A model generated the notes under the pieces. It saw only the letters and a program-made list of their open reading frames with translations. It made no database searches and was not told the origin of the DNA. From positions 1-48,844 of the IMG/VR virus record IMGVR_UViG_3300023180_000095: 48,844 nt of DNA. One strand, given 5' to 3'. The position numbers and the translations under genes are program-made. Source of the DNA: a virus. Positions 9,701-17,764 of this stretch are shown piece by piece (the first letter of the stretch is position 1; every line of letters starts with the position of its first letter).

Positions 9701-12700
9701 CAGATTGTTTTTGACACCGCTCCTTTGGGAGAAAGGGTAGTAGAAGGTCAAGATGTAGATGAACAAAAGTTCTACGGTAAACAGTTAAAGTATAATGATG
9801 CTGTTAATAGTGATCAGTATCTAAGAAAGTTCCAAGATATTAGTGGTGAGTTTGATAATATTAAATCTGACTTTGATTTGTACTATGATGATGGATCTAT
9901 TGCTAAGACAGAAGAAAATGAACTTCTAATCGTTGTTATTGATGGAGTCAAGCAACGTTATGGCGAAGCATATGAAATCTTAAGATATGAAGATCCTGCT
10001 ACACCAGATAAAATCAAGTTTATTGGTAAACCCGAAGTAGAAGATCCATTATATGATGCCGAAGACGAGAGAGAAGATAGGGTATTAAGAAATGGACAGA
10101 AGTGTTACATCTTCGGCATTGGAAACTATTTCACTGCTACTATTTCCACCGATAATATTGTAAACAATCCTATTGGACCATTTATTATCAAGAATAGTCT
10201 TACTGGAAATGCTGTTGAAGTTCCTGATCCTGATTATGGTATTGTATTTGTAAACAATGTGTTACAGATTCCAGGAAAGGCATACAATATTACTGGATCT
10301 GTGATTACGTTTAGACAACCTCTACCATATGCTGTCCAATCGGATGGATCCGTTGTTGTTGCTCCTATCGAAATCATTTATGTGTACGGTAAAACTACCG
10401 ATCAAGTTTTAACGTTACATGATTTTGAACCAGATGTATATCTAAGAGATGTAACAGTAGAGATCACTGATGCCTATGCTGATGAGTTTTTCTTCTTCTA
10501 CAATACAACTGCTGCTCAGCAAGATCTGGCTAGTGGTGATTCCCTATGGGTAGAAGATCTAGCACCAGTAGAAGATAGATTAACTTATCAAATCAGTGCT
10601 GATTGGACACTTCTATCTAGTGGAACAGGATACACAGAAGAAAAAGTATATGCCAACGTTCCTTTCTATAACGTAGCAACACAAACTTTTGTGGTTACTT
10701 TGGCAGGTGGTCAATATCTAATCGATGGTGTTCCATTACCTACTCTACAGTTATCTCCTGGTAATACCTATAGATTTGATGTTTCCGACCCATCTTTGGT
10801 AGGATCTGACCTAACATTCCAACACCAAGTTGATTCTTCTTTTATTCGTCAGGAAGATATTGGGTTCCAGGGTGAACCAAACTCTTTTATTGATTTGATT
10901 ATCTTCCCAGAAGCTCCAGAAGGTCTTGCTCAGATTAACTACACCAACCTACTGGACGCACCAAATACAGGAACCGTTGATGTACTTGCTGGTCCTACGG
11001 GACAGTATGGTTACGGATTTAAAGTTGCTAGATTACGTGTTACGGATAATGGTGAGGTTATTCTCGAAAGTGTTGTCTGGAATCAGCGTGGAGAAAGATA
11101 TCAAGACGGCGACATTACATTATCCATAGGTTTTGTTGGTTACGATGGTCTCGGTAATGGTGATATCTCTATTCAACACAATCTAGCATACAGAACCACT
11201 GAAGTATCTGCCGGAACAAACGAGTATCTCCTAGGAAGAGTTAAAGATGTTAGTCAAGATGGTAATGTAACTCGTATTCGTTTAGAATCGAAGTTTTCGT
11301 GGCCAGAGGATGTTCTACAAGATAAAGTATTTGTATATAAGAGAGATTACAGGATTGGAAGTAGTATTGAATCTCGTAGATATAATATTAGAGGTTTAGG
11401 TTATTCTGTCACCAGTACAGAACCTTTGGATGCTAATGGATTCCCTCAACTAAAAAGAAACACTACTTATTGGTTGAATGGAACTAAAGATGATAATGCT
11501 TACTACGAAAGAACTAAACTTTTCTCTAACTTACATCCAAAAGATAAAGTCTGTATCTCTGGAGAAACTCATTACAGAGAGATTAAAACTATCAGTAGAC
11601 TCGCTAAGAGAACTCATTTTGATCCTGGTAAGTACCTAGGTAAGGATCATGCTGTACGTGTTACTACGAGTGCTTATAACGGAACACAATCAGGTTCTGG
11701 TCTAAGCATATATGCTCCTATTGATTCCGAAGGAAGAGTAACTGATCTTATTTGGAATAGACCTGAATGGAATGCCGAGTTTACTAGGAGATCAGAAACA
11801 GCGAGAGGATATCTTGCTGCTCCTAAACTATATTTTATTCCAAAAACTCCTGCTGGTGGTGGAGCACAGGCAGCGGTATATTTCCACAAAGGTATTGTAA
11901 GTGTAGATTTAATCCGTCCTGGTTATGGATACGAAGAACCACCTACTGTTGTGGTGGCAAAACCATATGATGTTCTAAGAAATCCAAACAGAAAGATTGA
12001 TAGTGTCTCTAACTTAACATTTAATTTATCTATTCCCAATACTTTTTTCTCGATTACAACACTCAACGAGATTGCTGTTGGTTCTACAGAAGAATTCCTC
12101 TCTATTATTAACCTCACTATATTTGTTAGTGCTGAGACCAGTGATCAGATTACAACAATCATTGAACCAGAAGTTGCTACGGTTCGTCTACGTCTAGAAA
12201 CAGAACTCACATACCTCGATCTCGAAACTGAGATTGTTGATCTTCCACCTACTGTATTGGCATTCAATGCTCTAGATGTAAATGAAACTCTAATCACTCA
12301 GTTCATCCAGACAGAACAAGTTGTTGGTGATGAAGTAATCATCGAAGAAGCGATTATTGATCTTGAGTTCCAGCTGGAAGTAATCGCTGCTCAGCGAGGT
12401 GCTACTGCTTCTACAAGTGATCAGTTTGCTATTATCGCTGCTGACTTCTTGATCGGTGACACTATTTTATATGTACTCAATAGCAATAACTTCCCAGAAG
12501 AAGGAAATCTGATTATTGGTTATACCGATTCTAATGGATATGAAAGAATCGAAAGAGTTTCTTACTTCAGAAGAGAATATGATAGATTCTTTATCGATGA
12601 AAGAGGAGTAGGTGCTACGCTTGAGGCAGATCATTTTGCCGGAACACTGGCTAAACTAGAACCACCTCTTGTCTTCGTCCGTGATGTTGATATTGATACT

Positions 12701-15583
12701 CAACTTGTACCACCTCCAGTTCCAGGAGAGGTCGGTGAAGAACTATTTGGTTCTGTGGCGATGCCATTTATCATCGAGAACTTTACTCCTATACTGAAGC
12801 AAGTTCAATTTGTAAGTAATGATAATCTAGCAGTAAGAGATATTGAGTCAGATGATGTAATCTCCAGACTAGAGCTCATTCCTATTGATCTTTCTATCGA
12901 AAGTATTGAGATTGAAACTCAGAAGGGTGGTGTTATTGTTGTTCCTGGTGCTTTCATTCCTGTCTTCCTTGAGCGTGTATTTGTTAACGAACTACCATCT
13001 GGACTAGAGAATGAACCAGAAGTCTTCTATCCACAAGGATCCTTAACATTAGCAGTTACTGAACCTAAGATCTATGTTCTCAAACAAAATGATATTAACG
13101 TTCCATTCAACGTTGATATTGCTCAGTGGACTCAGGTTCATCAAGATGATGACACTATCTTTACATTCTTTGTCGGTGGTGTACCAGAGACAAGTGTCGA
13201 TGTAACAAATGAAGTTAAATGGTTCCGACAAATCGAACCATCTTTCGGTAATGAGATTGATGTTGCTGTTGTAAATATTGAACTAGAAATCATTACCCTC
13301 CTACCACAGATTGATGATGTTGAGGATATCATTATCTGGGAGGCAACTAGAGTTGTTCCATTCAACGTTGATATTGCTCAGTGGACTCAGGTTCACCAGG
13401 ACGATGATACAAATATATTCCTAGATTCTATTATTAGCATCTTCTTAGAAGATGAGTTTAAAATCCCCATCGAAGATCGTTTTGGAGAACAACTTTTTGC
13501 TGGTCTACCCGGTCCTACTTTCTATGAAGTATTCATCACCAAACCTATTGAGATTGATGTTACCATTTCTGTAGAAGACTTCTCTATTGCTAGTATTGTA
13601 CAGAACAATCTACGTTATTTCGTCTTTGATGTTGATGCCGGTGCTAGCACTCTTACTGCCAACTCCGATCAAAGTCCTTGGGCAATCCATCGTGTCTGGA
13701 CAGCAACAAATGAGGAAGAGGTAGCGGATGTTAAGGGTATCGAATCCTTTGTAAATCTAATCATCAATCCCGTTGAAGATATCTCCATGGAGGGTGTATT
13801 CACCATCTTTGGCGCTGAACTTATCGAGATTGTTCAGGATGATGTTGTTTCTCTAGTAGAAATCGAGACCCCCTACATTACTCCTGTTAGTGTAGAATTC
13901 GAGAAAACAAATACTGTTCCTCTATGGTCTGGTGGTGCTGAGTTCCGTGGACAAGTTCCTCTAGATGAATCTGGTCAAGAACTATTCCTAGACACCCCAT
14001 ACGTAGGCGAAACTCTAGATCCTATCTTTAACATGGTTAAGGTCTGGCAGTATCAGACTGAAGATTTTGCTATTATTTCGATCAGAACTACAATCGAAAG
14101 ACTTGGTTCTGAGATTAATGGATCTGAACTATTTGTTGCCTTTGATCCAGAATCCCCCGTTCAAGGTTTCCTTGATGGCGGAGAACCCAGAAGCTATGGA
14201 GATGGACCACCAGCAGATTCTGTCTTTAAGATTGTTAACATGTGGTCCGGTGGTGCCGCTTTCCGTGGACAAGTTCCCCTAGATGAATCTGGACAAGAAC
14301 TAAAACTAGAAACTCCATATCAAGGTGATGAACTCGGAACTGTCTTCTGGATGGAGAAGATCTGGCAATATGATTGTGATCAAACGAATCTCAATGTTGT
14401 CAAGCAGATTGAGAGAGATTATCCTAATAGACACCTCGAACCAGGAGCATTCCAGTTATCTGGTCAAGGATTCTATGGCGATGCCGGAATGCCACAGCAA
14501 GCATTCGTATTTGAGGTATTCTTCACAGAAACTATTCCTGGCGCTGGGGTTGACCCAGAAGATCCAACAGATATCCAGAAGATCATCGTCAGAAGTGTTG
14601 AACTTGAAGATGTTATCTTTAACCTCCGTAGAGAAGCCGAATGGGTTCTTGTTCCTGGTGATAACATTAACACCACACTTGAAGTTCGTAGAACGATTGG
14701 AGAACCAACTGAAGGTGGACAACTATACGGAGTTGTTAATGTTCTCAATATCTTTACTAACTTCAATGACTTCGAAGATCTACCAACACCTCCATACGAG
14801 GAAGATGGAGCAATCTTCAGTGATGTCACTGAAGTTCTCATGCTTGAGCCTTTCAGTGTAGAATCCTGGAGTCAAAGAAATATTACCCGTGAGGTTAACC
14901 CCTCTGCTGGATTTAAGGTATTCCAGGAAATCAGAATCCCCTATGATTCTACCTCTCAGGATAATCTAGCAGTTGTAGATATTGATAGCAATGTTACGTC
15001 TGTTATTGTACAGGAAGATGATATTGAGATCTTTATCGGTGATATTAACAGCGAGGTAAATATTACTGTTGTTACTGGTATTGCTGATCAGTTAGATGAT
15101 GAGTTAGATTCTCAATATCTCAGAACGACTCTAGGCATGTCGTTCGGTATGTATGAAAGAAATGCTTTCGTGTCCAATGGTTCCTTGAACATCAATGGAT
15201 CTATTGCCGAAACTCTTGCTTCTTATGAGATTTTAGAGTTTGAAAGAGGAGAATCTAGCATCCTCACCAACGGAACAAGATTCAGACTAGGATTCCCATC
15301 GATTAATGAAATCGGTGGAACGTTACAGTTTGATTTACTAGATACCAATGATACTTTGGTGCCCATCAACTCCAGTGTTGATCTGACTGATCTTGATTGG
15401 CCAACAAGTGGAACAATCATCGTTGCTAATACGTCTGATCCTGATCCCGCCAACCACACAATCGAAGAAATCGAATATACAGGAATCGCCGGAACGTTCC
15501 TAACAGGAATCACCAGAGGAGCCAACGGAACTACCGTACAGACTCATCTTGCTACTGGTTCTTACCTCAGAACTATCGGATAA
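3755..15583 (+). CDS. 7: giant gp7-type baseplate wedge protein with YHYH domain, 3942 aa
   Basis: T4 gp7 (about 1032 aa) joins gp6, gp8 and gp10 in the wedge. The first 230 residues resemble the gp7 core: GFIIEDYAQMKTFIESYY near 18-35, then DKRTLIKNIGDFYRAKGTDR and IQFLFKTIISRDPQEKVSVY near 184-223, which follow a stretch I remember in the C-terminal half of T4 gp7. The order gp6 - this gene - gp8 agrees. A YHYH domain lies near 743-860 (GYAYDGNPIYGPYGY onward). Beyond it are many beta modules: GSGY-type repeats, five copies of an FP-G-IxI-RG module, and three DGIxQEPG-type modules (about 1950-2210). The last 1100 residues are strongly acidic and contain two near-identical internal duplications. 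The frame is open throughout, with no frameshift. The size makes it one of the largest phage structural proteins; annotations of relatives often read only YHYH-domain structural protein. Confidence 0.82.
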   Translation: MAAKTRNISTLIESQLPGFIIEDYAQMKTFIESYYEQQELRGQPLDIIHNITEYRNIDFYSNKILKEKTTLAVSVAANDTTIVVSDATSFPEVNGYIQIDNEILFYKERTDTEFLEVSRGVSGNNTLGDLYNKSKFVSTSATAHTQNADVLNISNLFLYAFVRNFEREYLASFPEKFLKGDVDKRTLIKNIGDFYRAKGTDRSIQFLFKTIISRDPQEKVSVYNPKDTTLKASTSDWISSYTLKVKVLSGDLTKLVGAKITQGQNSAVVDNVTPGNLILAPESVVGEFNIVSSTSLKKEPLLASYGSGYKVTVDSTQGFPQQGTLTIGSATIEYLSKSVNQFTISKRSATNTNFAVGTPIYAGDVVTGTYEGGTVRFIITGVVYNLLPSNPKPYASAGDQIQLVDTFDSISPVIKNTLNNNRWLLNPDYSEPNSIHANIDLDGVVADVSAIFEDEQYFYICSSSFPSNSDLLTPQVTVSLDGQEILKLIRKHPITTTEVYSTGNKDVGILVDGTPVYSNRSEEEVVYGKIETITLQSKGRNYKVAPTVLVNEQPNKATAVLAGETVSRIDPVDFDTTLYEEDPTIRITAGEGAILSAVVTNGAITSINVDNPGRYYTSPPTILITDLTGRGSFAEYEAVVSNGEIVECVKITEGKLYNPQFTSVVAVASGTGASATAKVRRWAKNRYRSLQSVLDTNNGYAFPSRTGKVGYGYGVVANPVILRRRLLDSIDAVYEETATILHSPILGYAYDGNPIYGPYGYSNPLDRTSSVVRMNSGYTIKTSRVNGPSNIFDPLGSFVDDYEWKPSINSGKTELDANNGRFCVTPDYPNGVYAYFLTIDADNNPVFPYVLGSNFYSLPVDSNYNTPISQRDLPKDIKRLGFAGSGVGLKATIKDVSKGRVSGANVISSTEEFEVGSNLLIENKAVNAQVSTLKGKEVVGIESNQTKALEITTSQSVYLFAGDIITQGGPGGATGEVVTNTFNGNNFIVRNVQPNINDGSLITATGGTLDSSSTIQKFILDASSTYTVGSTLNFINEDEQEIEATAEILESTIAQNSVIVRVLTGTFTNDSGYYLSSSTLSDTARTGIESVQDLSVGLEIFDINDSIAILETATNHGVSVGDIVDVDITPDESGTETTYYVRKKIYQDVTTVPPKHQSVITDTGIGSGDVINTGNSYLTGTFNDVELVFRDSSQARPGVGLLGDPNNARATIVIGNPNGSGFGPVASIIITNKGSGYRKEDVLTFVEGVPVTNVAAGGPQNFAFVVDHVGFAASNTRLYLSNVTNLSNGDFLKVGQEIVEIQNVNLVFKYVTVGRARKGTFSTNHYDGNVVNGEEIPFRISNGYRPFGAGAGNPIATDYDAETGKLTISYDYNDNINLINKVIGSSVFFDESTPKKTVTLTNVEEASYKLELSKDDETNFIVNPSFDVLKYYSYRFDTGHFSMANTFLDISPSINYNILVDGKEVGSINPGTAGSYTRIRFGFTPDIATLDQERVDLRYSTFYYFIKASGVDTEESKINIVNDPLVGRKKVTHITNTKLVYDLDSIVEYDGSGEISYTTTSTSAFGAIHDVSIRSSKKDLDYLPIVFGVYPREASQAVLEPVIENGTITKVDVIKRGSGYVKPKLVFEGDGTGVELALVVIDGSIVAVRVDKGGRGYTSAKAEVVESNTTIYLESSNIGVPLNVEIGLYGSGFNTDYSTRPTFRSKTVLVLEDADLFKPQSQIVQDSSGSKANVDSWRMGGNLLKVSDVEGIFEVGQPIRDTRNNSTANVKHVLETDFNEDVKSYSQQGYFASVKGYIGENRNKITDSYFYQDYSYVVESDTPVDIWRDLILETTHPAGFELFGEVNVFSQGSAPMPQASQAATPITCNLNLSIKAIETINTSRVVTTHIAKFADSNVKRGKGAISISDVDLSATNFQDIRLEPNFDGIEDPNTGKRVGTTVFTMYQAGSNNTIVAYNDQEFFITLDGILQEPGEAFTVLGSQIVFDTAPLGERVVEGQDVDEQKFYGKQLKYNDAVNSDQYLRKFQDISGEFDNIKSDFDLYYDDGSIAKTEENELLIVVIDGVKQRYGEAYEILRYEDPATPDKIKFIGKPEVEDPLYDAEDEREDRVLRNGQKCYIFGIGNYFTATISTDNIVNNPIGPFIIKNSLTGNAVEVPDPDYGIVFVNNVLQIPGKAYNITGSVITFRQPLPYAVQSDGSVVVAPIEIIYVYGKTTDQVLTLHDFEPDVYLRDVTVEITDAYADEFFFFYNTTAAQQDLASGDSLWVEDLAPVEDRLTYQISADWTLLSSGTGYTEEKVYANVPFYNVATQTFVVTLAGGQYLIDGVPLPTLQLSPGNTYRFDVSDPSLVGSDLTFQHQVDSSFIRQEDIGFQGEPNSFIDLIIFPEAPEGLAQINYTNLLDAPNTGTVDVLAGPTGQYGYGFKVARLRVTDNGEVILESVVWNQRGERYQDGDITLSIGFVGYDGLGNGDISIQHNLAYRTTEVSAGTNEYLLGRVKDVSQDGNVTRIRLESKFSWPEDVLQDKVFVYKRDYRIGSSIESRRYNIRGLGYSVTSTEPLDANGFPQLKRNTTYWLNGTKDDNAYYERTKLFSNLHPKDKVCISGETHYREIKTISRLAKRTHFDPGKYLGKDHAVRVTTSAYNGTQSGSGLSIYAPIDSEGRVTDLIWNRPEWNAEFTRRSETARGYLAAPKLYFIPKTPAGGGAQAAVYFHKGIVSVDLIRPGYGYEEPPTVVVAKPYDVLRNPNRKIDSVSNLTFNLSIPNTFFSITTLNEIAVGSTEEFLSIINLTIFVSAETSDQITTIIEPEVATVRLRLETELTYLDLETEIVDLPPTVLAFNALDVNETLITQFIQTEQVVGDEVIIEEAIIDLEFQLEVIAAQRGATASTSDQFAIIAADFLIGDTILYVLNSNNFPEEGNLIIGYTDSNGYERIERVSYFRREYDRFFIDERGVGATLEADHFAGTLAKLEPPLVFVRDVDIDTQLVPPPVPGEVGEELFGSVAMPFIIENFTPILKQVQFVSNDNLAVRDIESDDVISRLELIPIDLSIESIEIETQKGGVIVVPGAFIPVFLERVFVNELPSGLENEPEVFYPQGSLTLAVTEPKIYVLKQNDINVPFNVDIAQWTQVHQDDDTIFTFFVGGVPETSVDVTNEVKWFRQIEPSFGNEIDVAVVNIELEIITLLPQIDDVEDIIIWEATRVVPFNVDIAQWTQVHQDDDTNIFLDSIISIFLEDEFKIPIEDRFGEQLFAGLPGPTFYEVFITKPIEIDVTISVEDFSIASIVQNNLRYFVFDVDAGASTLTANSDQSPWAIHRVWTATNEEEVADVKGIESFVNLIINPVEDISMEGVFTIFGAELIEIVQDDVVSLVEIETPYITPVSVEFEKTNTVPLWSGGAEFRGQVPLDESGQELFLDTPYVGETLDPIFNMVKVWQYQTEDFAIISIRTTIERLGSEINGSELFVAFDPESPVQGFLDGGEPRSYGDGPPADSVFKIVNMWSGGAAFRGQVPLDESGQELKLETPYQGDELGTVFWMEKIWQYDCDQTNLNVVKQIERDYPNRHLEPGAFQLSGQGFYGDAGMPQQAFVFEVFFTETIPGAGVDPEDPTDIQKIIVRSVELEDVIFNLRREAEWVLVPGDNINTTLEVRRTIGEPTEGGQLYGVVNVLNIFTNFNDFEDLPTPPYEEDGAIFSDVTEVLMLEPFSVESWSQRNITREVNPSAGFKVFQEIRIPYDSTSQDNLAVVDIDSNVTSVIVQEDDIEIFIGDINSEVNITVVTGIADQLDDELDSQYLRTTLGMSFGMYERNAFVSNGSLNINGSIAETLASYEILEFERGESSILTNGTRFRLGFPSINEIGGTLQFDLLDTNDTLVPINSSVDLTDLDWPTSGTIIVANTSDPDPANHTIEEIEYTGIAGTFLTGITRGANGTTVQTHLATGSYLRTIG
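13100..13395 (+). repeat. internal direct repeat, 41 identical bases, in the gp7 giant
   Basis: Bases 13100-13140 and 13355-13395 are identical over 41 positions and encode VPFNVDIAQWTQVH in the same frame, 85 residues apart (residues about 3116 and 3201). Identity at silent positions shows a recent duplication or gene conversion. The flanks continue as similar protein (QDDDT) with diverged codons. Confidence 0.9.
13925..14320 (+). repeat. second internal duplication in the gp7 giant (WSGG-A-FRGQVPLDESGQEL)
   Basis: Two in-frame copies start at 13925 and 14243, 106 residues apart. Both encode WSGGA-FRGQVPLDESGQEL, followed by L-TPY-G and, 20 residues later, a K-WQY motif. The nucleotide match is high but not perfect, so this duplication looks older than, or less homogenised than, the one at 13100-13395. 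Confidence 0.88.
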
Positions 15584-15588
15584 TCTTG

Positions 15589-15596
15589 TATAAATA
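15589..15596 (+). promoter_or_regulatory. perfect T4 late promoter match before gp8
   Basis: TATAAATA matches the T4 late promoter consensus exactly. It begins 5 bases after the gp7 stop codon and ends 36 bases before the gp8 ATG. The leader then has a strong Shine-Dalgarno, AAAGGAGA at 15617-15624, set between a run of seven A and a run of six T. gp8 is therefore probably transcribed in extra copies over gp7. Confidence 0.8.
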
Positions 15597-15632
15597 ACAA
15601 TAAATATCGACCAAAAAAAGGAGATTTTTTAA

Positions 15633-17699
15633 ATGAGTGCAATCATTTCTGATAAGTTCAGGATTTATAATGCTGAAGCATTTTTAGATGCTTTGGGTGA
15701 TGACTACTTCGATCTAGACGGTAACTTCATTGGTAACAATGACCCGCTAATCGAAAGAAACCAAATGTATTTCTTCGTTGGTAGACCACAAAGCTGGGAG
15801 CCTACGCTTGAAGTTTATGGACGTGTTGATGCTGCTGCCGGTTGGGCTGGTTCCGTTGGAGATCAAGTTTCCGTCGGTACTCCAGGTGTAGACTTTACAG
15901 CAGACGTTGTTGCCGTATACGAGGATGTCCTAGTACTAGGTAATGTTTCTGGATCATCTGGTAACCTAACGACCCCTCCTGCCGGTTCTACCCTAACCGT
16001 ACAGGCTGGTGGTGCCGCTGCTGGATCTACTGCTACTACTGGAGTATATCGTTTTGCTGACGAGGATACCACTGTTCCTACAGCGTTTGATAACACCAGA
16101 GAGTTCTATGAAGTCTATGATGATATCATTGCCGCCAAGAGAATGACGGTCGAATACACCAGAGCTGTGGTTCGTCGTTATAACTGGGCACTAACCGGTA
16201 CTGATGTCTATGACATGTATCGTCATGATTATTCCTTCGCTGGAGCTCCTAACACCGGAACCATTGGTAAGCCAGGATCCAACGCTGTTACCGACAGAGG
16301 ACAACCCCTTCCCCAAGAAGATAATCTTGGAGATATGAAGTTCTATGTAATGAACGGTGACTATGAAGTTTGGAAGTGCCTATACAACGGTTCTTCTGAA
16401 GCAAATCCTAATGGTATTGCAGCTACTATCGAACCAACAAGAAACCCATCTCTCCCTGCTATCTACAGAGATCCTGTTAATGGCGAGCGTGAGCAAGGTC
16501 TCTTCTGTGAGAACGTTGCCCCATCGGGACCACTTTCTGTTGCTGCTCCCGGTCCAGTTCAGTTCAGGGAAGCAAATGGATACGTATGGAAGTTTATGTA
16601 CAAGCTTCCTATTGATGACGTTCTACGTTTCCTATCGACAGACTTTATGCCTGTCTCGCTACAAGTTCCTAACAACGGTTCCGATAGACTACAAACTGAG
16701 CAGATTGCTCAAGATGGTGCTATTCTATCCGTTTATCTAAGAAGTGCTCAGTCGGCAGGTCTTCCCGTGGGCGGTCCATACTTCGCTCCTGTTGTAGGAG
16801 ATGGTACTGGCGCTGTTGTGTCTTTCGAGGTTGATGGTACTAATAATATTATTAACCTTGCCATTGCTGCTGATGGTACTGGATATACTTACGGTAGTGT
16901 TATCCTTGAGACTGGTACGACGACCCCAGAACCAAATGGTGTATTCGATAGCTGGAATGATCCCGAGACCGGCGGTGACGGATTCGCTACTGCCACTGGC
17001 ACGGTCATCGGCGCTGGTGGTGGAGATGGTGCTGATATCGAAGTCATTATCGCTCCTAAGGGCGGTCATGGTGCCGGTGCTTCTTCCACTCCTGTTGCTG
17101 GTGCTCGTAGCATCGAGCGTGAGTTCAATGCCAAGCGTATCATGGCAAACATCCGTCTAACCTATGCTGAAGGTGATGGAGACTTCCCTGTAGATAACGA
17201 TTTCAGAAGAATCGGTATTCTCAAGGATCCAACAACATCCTTGGCTGTGGGTGACGCAGAGACACTATCTAACCTCAAGGTTATTCGTGTATCTCCATCC
17301 GCTGCTGGTTTCCAACCAGACGATGACATCAGTCAGGTTCTTGCTGGCGGCGGTACTGCCAAAGGTAAAGTAGTTTCTGTAGAAACTCTTTCTCCTAGTG
17401 GTGACGAACTTCTTTCCTACTACCAGTCTCAAGTTGAGCACAAGGACAGAGGTGTTGTAAGAGAGTTTGACAATGGTGTTACCGCAGTCAACCCTGTTAC
17501 TACTCCTTCCAACCAGTCTAATGAGTCTGGTACTGTTGTGAACTTCGACGGAACTGAGGGCGCTATCGTTCTCGTTGCTGGTGTACGTGATACCGAGTTT
17601 AATCCTAATACTGGAGACATCCTCTATCAGGAAAACAGAAGACTAATCACTCGTGCTCCTGACCAGATCGAAGACATCAAACTTGTCATCGAGTTCTGA
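15633..17699 (+). CDS. 8: baseplate wedge subunit gp8, 688 aa
   Basis: gp8 dimers bridge gp7 and gp6 in each wedge. The T4 protein is 334 aa, so this one is about twice the usual length. The family frame is visible: an N-terminal SDKFRIYNAEAFLDALGD and YFFVGRPQSWEP near 47-58, GDYEVWKCLYNGSSEANPN near 242, ANGYVWKFMYKLPIDDVLRF near 314, and a C-terminus APDQIEDIKLVIEF that parallels the remembered T4 ending in an acidic motif plus a beta strand. Extra length comes from Gly/Thr-rich beta insertions near 75-150 and 372-490, the second with a DGTGYTYGSVILE module. It has its own consensus late promoter and strong Shine-Dalgarno, and a strong terminator follows. Confidence 0.88.
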   Translation: MSAIISDKFRIYNAEAFLDALGDDYFDLDGNFIGNNDPLIERNQMYFFVGRPQSWEPTLEVYGRVDAAAGWAGSVGDQVSVGTPGVDFTADVVAVYEDVLVLGNVSGSSGNLTTPPAGSTLTVQAGGAAAGSTATTGVYRFADEDTTVPTAFDNTREFYEVYDDIIAAKRMTVEYTRAVVRRYNWALTGTDVYDMYRHDYSFAGAPNTGTIGKPGSNAVTDRGQPLPQEDNLGDMKFYVMNGDYEVWKCLYNGSSEANPNGIAATIEPTRNPSLPAIYRDPVNGEREQGLFCENVAPSGPLSVAAPGPVQFREANGYVWKFMYKLPIDDVLRFLSTDFMPVSLQVPNNGSDRLQTEQIAQDGAILSVYLRSAQSAGLPVGGPYFAPVVGDGTGAVVSFEVDGTNNIINLAIAADGTGYTYGSVILETGTTTPEPNGVFDSWNDPETGGDGFATATGTVIGAGGGDGADIEVIIAPKGGHGAGASSTPVAGARSIEREFNAKRIMANIRLTYAEGDGDFPVDNDFRRIGILKDPTTSLAVGDAETLSNLKVIRVSPSAAGFQPDDDISQVLAGGGTAKGKVVSVETLSPSGDELLSYYQSQVEHKDRGVVREFDNGVTAVNPVTTPSNQSNESGTVVNFDGTEGAIVLVAGVRDTEFNPNTGDILYQENRRLITRAPDQIEDIKLVIEF

Positions 17700-17711
17700 T
17701 CTACATATTAT
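17683..17711 (+). promoter_or_regulatory. possible sigma70 promoter overlapping the gp8 end
   Basis: TTGTCA (17683-17688) and TATTAT (17706-17711) are 17 bases apart, and each differs from consensus at one position. The predicted start near 17718 falls inside the 5' arm of the terminator stem, so RNA from it would lack part of the stem and might escape termination. The match is short and partly coding, and no late motif is seen before 17765. Confidence 0.35.
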
Positions 17712-17715
17712 ACTA

Positions 17716-17740
17716 CGGTCCCCTTCGGGGGACCGTTTTT
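17716..17740 (+). terminator. strong Rho-independent terminator with UUCG loop
   Basis: CGGTCCCC (17716-17723) pairs with GGGGACCG (17728-17735) around a TTCG tetraloop and is followed by TTTTT. It separates gp8 from the DUF4815 gene, so it splits the baseplate cluster into two transcription units or limits read-through into the next gene. Confidence 0.95.
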
Positions 17741-17764
17741 AACTCCCAGGAATAATGTACTCTC

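Noticed and set aside
14325-14861. 178-aa + frame inside the gp7 giant
   Set aside because: It is a shadow in another frame of the acidic repeat region, without ribosome site or recognisable motif.
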